Below, piece after piece: positions 11,401-18,200 of a DNA stretch of 28,902 bases. The notes under the pieces are model-generated. The model worked only from the letters and a program-made list of their open reading frames with translations. It had not been told where the DNA came from and made no database searches. The translations under genes and the position numbers were made by a program. The stretch comes from Acidobacteriaceae bacterium (GTDB lineage Bacteria > Acidobacteriota > Terriglobia > Terriglobales > Acidobacteriaceae): positions 26,102-55,003 of the forward strand of contig PLKU01000274.1 in NCBI GenBank assembly GCA_003140705.1, in the 5' to 3' direction. Numbering within the stretch: the first letter of the stretch is position 1; each line of letters opens with the position of its first letter.

Positions 11401-14400
11401 CTCCGCTTTCTTCCCCCGACCGGGCAGTGTGGCAGAAACGTTCTCTTCGAGGTCAGTTAATGGCTGCGCTACTTCCCACCGGATCTCATGCAGCCATTGG
11501 CCAATCTCCTGGTCCAGTTGGTCGAAGGCTTTTCGTTCCGCGCGCCGGAGCACCAGGGCGCGAATCTCTGCGACCCTGTTCCCGTCGGAATCCACTACGT
11601 CGATGTCGGCCGTGACTTCCGTGCCTTCGTCGCGGCGTTCGCGAACCGTGACACGACTCCACAACCGGTCGCCAGGGCTGCGGTAAACGCGAAAGCTCTC
11701 GAGCCTTTGCGGCAGATAGGTCTGCGGCGCGCCGTTCGATTCGCCGGCCGAAAGCGCTGCGACCACCGGTTGCAGGCATGCGTCCAGCAAGGCCGGATGA
11801 ATCCGGTACTGGCTGGACTCGACCAACAGAGACTCAGGAAGCTGGATGAGGCCCTCCACCTCCGACTCGTGACGCCAAAGCCCTTCCACCCCTTTGAAGG
11901 CAGGACCGAATTCCAGCCCTTGCGACCGGAGCTTCTCATAGTGGGCATCGGGCTCAATCTTTGCCGCCCCGCTGTGCGAGACGCCGGCCGGGTCGAATTT
12001 CTCGCGTGGCTCCTGCCCGGCCGGATCCGCTTCCACGGCGACGTCGCCGGCGGCATGCAACACCCACGCCGGAGCCTGCTTTTCTCCCTTGCTCGTGAGA
12101 CTGAAGATCTTGAAAGCTGCGGAGTCCGGTGCAGTTTCCGTCATCAGGAGCTGAATGGTCTGCTCCCCGTCTTCCAAAAGCAGGAGGGGTTGAGCGAGAA
12201 CCAGGTTCCTGATCGCGACCGATTTGTTCTCGAACGTCTCGGCTGCCGCAGCCATCGCAAGTTCCAGATAAGCTGTGGCGGGAAGAACGGCTTTGCCGAA
12301 GACGCGATGGTCTCCGAGAAAGGGTAGATCCGCCAGTCTGAGCTGCTGCTCGAAGAGCGGAGTGGCGGAACGCAGGCGCCGGCCCAGCAGTGGATGTCCT
12401 GTTTCGGAGCCTGCCGAGGCTGCTCCCGCGTCAGGCTCGGCGCGGTTGGAACCCTCAACCCAGTGCCTCTCCCGTTGGAACGTATAAGTTGGCAGGGCGA
12501 CCTTCCGGGCCTTGCGGTCCCGGTAGAATCCGTCCCAGTTGACTGTTGCGCCATTAGCGTAGAGCCGGCCCAGACCCTCCAGCAACTGCTGCCAGTCCTC
12601 CCGGCCCTGTTGAAGCGAAGGAAGCCACAGGCCCTCGTCAAGTGGAACGCACTGGCTGCCCATCCTGACCAGAATCGGCGAGGGACCGATCTCCACAAAG
12701 ATCCGGTAGCCCTGCTCATAGAGCTTCTGGATGGATTCTGAAAAGCGCACCGTGTTGCGGAGATTCTGAGGCCAATAGGCGCCATCGAGCAGGTTGCCCT
12801 CCCGTACCAAATCCAGACGCATGCTCGAAAACAGTGGGGTTTGCGGAACGGTGTAACGCAGTCCTCTGGCGATCTGCCCAAACTCCGCCAGCACGGGCTC
12901 GACCAGGGGAGAATGGAAGGAATTCGACACGTTGAGCGCCTTCACCTTGGCGCCCTCTTTTTCCAGTTGCGCCAGTATCTCCTCGACCGCCGCCGCCTGT
13001 CCAGAGATGACCGTGCTTTCCGGCCCGTTGATCGCGGCAATCGACACCCGATCGCGGTAAGGCTCGAGAATCGCCGCTACCCGCTGCGGGTCCATCAAGA
13101 GCGACGCCATCTTGCCAACGGCAGTGATGCTGTGCATCAACCGTCCGCGCTCGAGCATCAGCTTGAGACCATCCTCGAAGCTCATCTGCCCGGCGACAGT
13201 GGAAGCGACGATCTCGCCGACGCTATGGCCCATGATCAAGGCGGGCTCCACTCCCCAGGAACGCCACAAAGCTGCCAGGCCGCACTGCACCGCAAACATC
13301 GCCCCGTGGGTATATTGGGTCTGGTCGAGCGGGCTCGCCTCGCCCGGCTGCGGATACAGCACCAACTTCAAGGGGATAGGCAGATGGCTGCGGAGCAACT
13401 CGTCGCAGCGGTCGATAACCGAGCGGAATACCGGCTCGTGCTCATACAACTGGCGCCCCATGTTCAGGTACTGCCCACCTTGTCCGGTAAACAGAAAAAC
13501 GATCTTCGGAGGCTCGGTCCCCGGAACCTCCCGCTGCAATGCTCCGACGGCTTCGCCGCCCGCGCGAAATTCCTGCAGGACTTCACGCAGTTCCTCTGGC
13601 TTTGAGGCCACAACGGCCACGCGGTGAGAAAAGTGCGAACGGCCAGTATTGGCGGTGTAGCAAACGTCTTCGATCGGCGTCGAAGGGGAAGCGCCGAGGT
13701 AACCCTCGTACGCGCCAGCCAACTCGCTCAAGGCAGCTGGATCTTTGGCGGAGAGGCAAAACAGTTGCTTGGTTCGGGCGTTGCTCTCGGCGGCGGGAAG
13801 CGCTTCCGGCGCCTCCTCCACGATCATGTGGGCGATGGTTCCGCTTCCGCCGAAGAAGCTCAGGCCAGCGGCGCGGGCGTGGTCACCACGCGTCCAGGGC
13901 ATTGCCTGGAGTGGAAGCACGGCAGGAATCTCCTCGAGCGAAATCGCCGGATTCAGCTTTTTGAAATGCAGGTGGGGCGGAATGGTGCGATGCTGCAGCG
14001 AGAGCACGACTTTAATCAGCCCAGCGATGCCCGCAGCGGATTCAAGGTGTCCAACATTGGTCTTCGCTGTTCCGAGCACGAGCGGATGCTCAGCCGATCG
14101 CTCCGGGCTGTACACCGTGGCTAAAGCGCGCACCTCGATCGGGTCTCCCAGAGGGGTTCCCGTTCCGTGGGCCTCTATATAGTCGACCTGGTTGGGGCGC
14201 AACCCGGCCCGCTCCAGCGCCTGGCGCATCACCTCTATCTGGGCCAGTTTGTTGGGAACGGTTATGCCGCTGCTGGCTCCATCCTGATTCACTGCCGAGC
14301 CACGGATCACCGCTTGAATCCGATCCCCGTCCCGCAGTGCGTCCGACAGACGCTTCAGAACGACCATTCCGCAGCCTTCTCCCCGTACATACCCGTTGGC

Positions 14401-15192
14401 CGAGACGTCGAAGGTCTTGCAATAGCCATCGGGAGAGAGCGTTCTTGCCTTGGTCGAAGTGATGCTGATCTCAGGCGAGAGGATCAAGCTGACGCCTCCG
14501 GCCAGTGCCAGGTTGCACTCCCGGTTGCGAAGGCTCTGGCAGGCAAGATGGACCGCGACTCCAGAACTTGAGCAGGCCGTGTCCAGGGCCATCGCGGGCC
14601 CCTGCAAGCCCAAGGTGTATGCAATGCGGCCGGCAGCGAAGTTCAGGCAGTTCCCGGTGAGGTAGTAGGCATCGATCGCGCCGGCTCGTTCTACCACCCG
14701 GGCATAGTCGGTATTCGTAATGCCGAGAAAAACGCCGCTCTGGCTGCCCATCAGATCCTGCGGATCGATTCCGGCATTCTCCAGGGCTTCCCAACTGATC
14801 TCGAGAGCGAGTCTTTGCTGCGGATCGGTCTTCGCCGTTTCGCGGGGAGAGATGCCGAAGAACTGGGCATCGAACTTGTCCACTTCCTTTAGGAAGCCGC
14901 CCATCCGGGTATACATCTTTCCTGGGCGATCGGGATCGGGATCATAATAGGCGTCGATATCCCAGCGGTCCGGCGGAACCTCGCGAATCGCATCCACCCC
15001 ATCGTGCAGCAGCTTCCAATAAGCCTCGGGATCCGTGGCCGCCCCCGGGAACCGGCAACCAATACCAACGATCGCAATAGGCTCCTTCTTGTCCCGTTGA
15101 AGAGCATCCAGCTTGCGCTGCATCTCTTCCAGGGCCTGTAAGGCCCGTTCCAGGACTACCCGCCGATCTTTGGGTTCAGGTGAGAGATTCAT
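8494..15192 (-). CDS. Type I modular PKS, KS-AT-DH-ER-KR-ACP (fully reducing layout)
   Basis: This is a 2,232-residue single module. KS: 37-460 (Cys207, His342, His382). AT: about 565-865 (GHSVGE Ser657; QYTHGAMF; NSFH 757-760). DH: about 932-1215 (DHRVFGKAVLP with His962; LLDACLQ with Asp1137). A KR structural half lies at about 1225-1480. ER: about 1495-1805, medium-chain dehydrogenase type with nucleotide-binding motif LIHTATGAVGLAAV near 1628. KR: about 1830-2010 with TGGLRGVGL and the LDD signature (1920-1922) typical of B-type KRs. ACP: about 2110-2190 (GMDSL, Ser2145). Two oddities: the KR catalytic Tyr is His (1977, in GQGNHVAAC), and the KS end motif reads FFGGSGTIAH instead of the usual [10 protein letters not shown]. 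The frame is open to an upstream ATG at 15279 that overlaps the preceding gene. I chose the ATG at 15192 because it puts the KS at residue 37, as in the neighbours. Purine-rich GGAGGAAGAAGA lies upstream of it. Confidence 0.94.
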   Translation of the reverse strand: MNLSPEPKDRRVVLERALQALEEMQRKLDALQRDKKEPIAIVGIGCRFPGAATDPEAYWKLLHDGVDAIREVPPDRWDIDAYYDPDPDRPGKMYTRMGGFLKEVDKFDAQFFGISPRETAKTDPQQRLALEISWEALENAGIDPQDLMGSQSGVFLGITNTDYARVVERAGAIDAYYLTGNCLNFAAGRIAYTLGLQGPAMALDTACSSSGVAVHLACQSLRNRECNLALAGGVSLILSPEISITSTKARTLSPDGYCKTFDVSANGYVRGEGCGMVVLKRLSDALRDGDRIQAVIRGSAVNQDGASSGITVPNKLAQIEVMRQALERAGLRPNQVDYIEAHGTGTPLGDPIEVRALATVYSPERSAEHPLVLGTAKTNVGHLESAAGIAGLIKVVLSLQHRTIPPHLHFKKLNPAISLEEIPAVLPLQAMPWTRGDHARAAGLSFFGGSGTIAHMIVEEAPEALPAAESNARTKQLFCLSAKDPAALSELAGAYEGYLGASPSTPIEDVCYTANTGRSHFSHRVAVVASKPEELREVLQEFRAGGEAVGALQREVPGTEPPKIVFLFTGQGGQYLNMGRQLYEHEPVFRSVIDRCDELLRSHLPIPLKLVLYPQPGEASPLDQTQYTHGAMFAVQCGLAALWRSWGVEPALIMGHSVGEIVASTVAGQMSFEDGLKLMLERGRLMHSITAVGKMASLLMDPQRVAAILEPYRDRVSIAAINGPESTVISGQAAAVEEILAQLEKEGAKVKALNVSNSFHSPLVEPVLAEFGQIARGLRYTVPQTPLFSSMRLDLVREGNLLDGAYWPQNLRNTVRFSESIQKLYEQGYRIFVEIGPSPILVRMGSQCVPLDEGLWLPSLQQGREDWQQLLEGLGRLYANGATVNWDGFYRDRKARKVALPTYTFQRERHWVEGSNRAEPDAGAASAGSETGHPLLGRRLRSATPLFEQQLRLADLPFLGDHRVFGKAVLPATAYLELAMAAAAETFENKSVAIRNLVLAQPLLLLEDGEQTIQLLMTETAPDSAAFKIFSLTSKGEKQAPAWVLHAAGDVAVEADPAGQEPREKFDPAGVSHSGAAKIEPDAHYEKLRSQGLEFGPAFKGVEGLWRHESEVEGLIQLPESLLVESSQYRIHPALLDACLQPVVAALSAGESNGAPQTYLPQRLESFRVYRSPGDRLWSRVTVRERRDEGTEVTADIDVVDSDGNRVAEIRALVLRRAERKAFDQLDQEIGQWLHEIRWEVAQPLTDLEENVSATLPGRGKKAEPKGSWLILEDEGEAGKSLASRLKARGEECILVSAGSEFEERDPGDFVINPSRPEEFQKLLQRCGCSPQTPLHGVIYLWPLSASQGSFADLERLRTEIDEGCGGLLHLTKALVGGATPLTPNLWIVTRGAQLLQMDSGVGCLAQAPASALGSTIGLEYPEVHCARIDLDPHSSEGEVDLLLREVLYERDEDQVAFRSGHRYVARLAPCGAVAHEQQKPAEAETPAIYDLATSSPGILDNLSLRSVERRAPAPGEVEIEVHATGVGFRDVLMALGKYPGDSQIFGYECAGSIVNVGQGVDQPRAGQRVMAVGPGSYSSFLTIAQENVVPVPEGLSEFEAATLPSAFLTAHYALNRLGRIQPGETVLIHTATGAVGLAAVQLAQNAGAEIFATAGTVEKRAFLKSLGVPHAMDSRSLDFAHEIRKITEGRGVDLVLNSLAGEFIAASMSVTAVNGRFLEIGKTGIWDHSQVSALNRNIAYFVIDLSEVFEKNPTEIRSLFEELLPDFATGRLKPLPLKAFPVHDLVSAFRFVAQAKQIGKVVISHSAFFRHRQGFAPSGAGQKALDAEASYLITGGLRGVGLQVAGWMAEQGARHLVLMGRSVVTEPAAALIRELEQKGVQVLVVQGSVTDRAHLEKLFSKFGASLPPLRGIIHSAGALDDGVLTQQSWERFERVMAPKVEGAWHLHTLSRTQPLDFFVLFSSAVAILGSAGQGNHVAACVFEDALAYYRRSLGLPALTVNWGPWGEVGAATQGVVSDRLRRKGFEPMPAHKGLRALEELLAGDRVQASVMSVDWRQYVESLPAGYRTKLFAGLASKEAARTPETAQKASRQSGLLERLEQAPPNKRRALLEAHIREQAINVLGLSPSFKLDPNQGLATFGMDSLMTIELKNRLQVGVGRTLPSTLVFDYPTVVALADYIERNVLAVEPERETANGAGKSQEEQSQAVSDLKEMSDSEAEAVLAKELSELF

Positions 15193-15241
15193 TGGTAGGT
15201 CTTCTTCCTCCACAGATATTTCGTTCCGCCCGCGAGAGGTC

Positions 15242-18200
15242 TTACCCAAACTGCTCAAGCTTCCTGGCCAGCAACTCAACTAAACCGTCCTCGGAAAGAT
15301 CGTCGTGCCGCTGTTCCAGGTCTTCCAGCTTTTCCGGCCCCACAGGTTCCGGTGGAATGACATCACGAACTTCCGCAGGCCCTGACAAATTCCCCACCGT
15401 CTCGGCTAGGTATTTCGCCAGGAACTCGACCGTGGGGTACTCAAACGCAAGAGTCGGCGGAAGCGTACACCCCAAACTCGTTTCAAGGCGGGTCCGCAGT
15501 TGCACCGTCATGATCGAATCCATCCCCATTTTGAAAAAGCCCTGCTTGGGATCGACCTTGTCTGAAGACGCGAAGCCAAGAATTCCTGCCACCAGTTCGC
15601 GGATCTCGCGATAGAGAATCGCTTGTCTCTGCCCGGCCGCGGCCTGTTGAATCTCCTGTAACAGCCGCGATCCTTCTGGCTGGGTTGCAGCCGCCGTCTT
15701 CGCCTCAGGCTTCTCCCGGGTGATCAGTTCCTCAAGAAGCGGTCGTCTCCTTCTGGCCTCGTAAATGGGGCCAAAGCGCTCCCAGTCAACGTTCGCCACA
15801 ATCTTTTGCCGCGTGCCGGTCTCTAGCAAGTAAGCCAGCGCATCGAGGGCCGCATCTGGCGGAAGTCCTTTCAGTCCGACGCGCTCGAAGAGGGTGCCCA
15901 GTTCCCCAGAGACCAGTCCATCGCCTTCCCACGAGCCCCAATTCACGTTCAATACCGGCAATCCGCGAGCCGCACGATGGTGGGCAAGCGCATCCAGAAA
16001 GTGATTGGCGGCCGCGTAATGCGCCAGTTTCTGTGAACCCCAGACCGAAGCCCCCGAAGAGAACATCACAAAGAAGTCCAGGCCCCCTTCCGGCCCGTGC
16101 CCGGCAGGCAAGAGCTCATGAATGAGCCACGCCCCCATGACCTTGGATCGCAAAACACGGTGAAGTTCCTCTGCAGTAAGGTCGGCCAGATCGCGCACGG
16201 ATACGGTTCCCGCCGCGTGAATCACGCCTCGCAGCGGGGGATGGCTCCGGCGGACCTCATCGAGCAGCAGCCTCATCTCCGCTTCATCGCCCACATCCGC
16301 CTGGATCACATGAACGCTCGCACCGAGGCTCTCAATCGCTTGCACGGCGGCAATTCGTCTGCCGGTCTCGGTCCCGGCGGAGACCGCCATCCAGGTGGAG
16401 CGGTCTGGCAGGCCGGTTCGGCCGGTGAGCACGAGATTCCGCGCGCCGCACTCGGCCAGCCAACGCGCCACACGCAACCCCAGACCTCCCAGGCCGCCGG
16501 TGATCAGGTAAGTCGCCTCTGGCTGCAGAGTGAAAGCCTTCGCCGTTGAAACGCCAGGCCGCGACTTCACCAGCCTCGGAACATAGCGCCGCCCACCGCG
16601 CAGCGCCACCTGATCCTCTCCATCTCCTGCTTGTATCTCCTCCCAAAGTGCTGCGACCGTTGCCTCTGCCGAAGAGGCTTCCCTTTGTGCCGGAAGATCG
16701 AGCAACCCGCCCCACAGCTCCACTTGCTCCAGAGCGATCACACGACCCAGACCCCAGATGGGAGCCTGCACGACGGAAAGCTGTTCCCCCTCCGTGGGCT
16801 CGACCGCCTGCGCGGCGCGGGTAACGAGCCAGAGCCGGATCGCGGACTTCGAGTCCGCCTGTGCCAGAGCCTGGACCAGGTGCAAGACTCCATCGCCGGT
16901 GAGCTCCAGCGAATCCTCGATGGAGTTCAACGTGAGCCCGGCTCCGGTTTCGGCATCCAGCCCCCAAAGATAGACAACCCCCAGGCGCGATTGGGTTTCG
17001 CCTCCCGGTACTTCCTCTAGCAGCCGCCGAAACTCCTCCGGTCTTTGCGGGGAAATCTCGAACTCTCTAGTCCCCAGCGCTCGGAACGACTCGCCTGCAA
17101 AAGCAAGCACACACTCCTGGCCGCGTGATTCGAGCAACTTTGCAAAGGTTGCGCCCAACCCACCCCTGTCTGCAAAGATCAGCCAACGGCCCGCAGACCC
17201 CTTGCTCCATTCCGAGTTGCCGCCCTGTCGAACCTTCTCTTTCCACTGAAGCTCGTAGAACCAATTCGGATCAGCCTCGCCGGTCTCGATCTTGCCCAAA
17301 ACATTCTCGATCCAGCTGTCGCCCGCGCCAGATCCGCGCGTATAGATCGAAAACGATCCCTCTTTGGGTCCGTTCTCTGTAAGAACGAGCTGGATCAGCA
17401 GCTCCGGAGTCCCGGCAAGAACCAGCGGCTCAGGAACCGTCATTGCAGAGACGCGATGCAACCGCTCTCCGAAAGCGTCGCTGGCGGCCGCCGAGGCCAT
17501 TGCGGCAAAGACCTGCTCTGGCACGAGCCCCTCGCTTTGAAACCCGTCTTTGCGCAGGCGTTCGCGAAAGTCTGCACCTAACTGGTTCTGCCAGACCACG
17601 CCGCCCGGCAGACTGGCTACCTCCGGCAAGCGTATCCCCAGCAGGGGATGGGCCGTATGACCGTTCCCGGGCACAATCCGCGCCCAGCCCTCCGCGCCGC
17701 CCGGCTCTGCGGGCTTCGCATCCCACCAGAAACGCTGGCGCTGCCATGGGTAGGAGGGAAGCGAAACGACCTTGCCACCCAAGGGGAAGAAGATCGACCA
17801 ATCCACCGGGCACCCGGACGCATAAAGCCGGCCAACCGACGACAACAGTGTCGCTCGCTCGTCTTTTTCCCGCTCGAGCGAGCCAATGGCGTAGCCCTCA
17901 CGGCCGAGGTCGTGGAGGCTCTCTTCGATCGAAGAGATAAGAATGGGGTGCGGGCTCAGTTCCACAAAAACCGTGTGCTCTTCCTGAGCCAACTGCTGTA
18001 CGGTCTTCGAGAACAGAACCGGTCGCCGCAGGTTGCAAACCCAGTAGCTCGCATCGAAGGCTGTGCCCTCGCATCTTTGCGCCTTGACAGTTGAATAAAT
18101 CGGAAGCTTTGCTTCGTGGGCCTCGATCCCATCCAGGGCTTGCAGCAGCTCGTTGGTGAGAGTATCCATCTGAGGGCTGTGCGAAGCAACGTCCACCTTC

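Noticed and set aside
15193..15279. 29-residue N-terminal extension of the second PKS from an ATG at 15279
   Set aside because: It overlaps the end of the preceding PKS, looks unlike the neighbours' N-termini, and would break the common KS position at residue 37.
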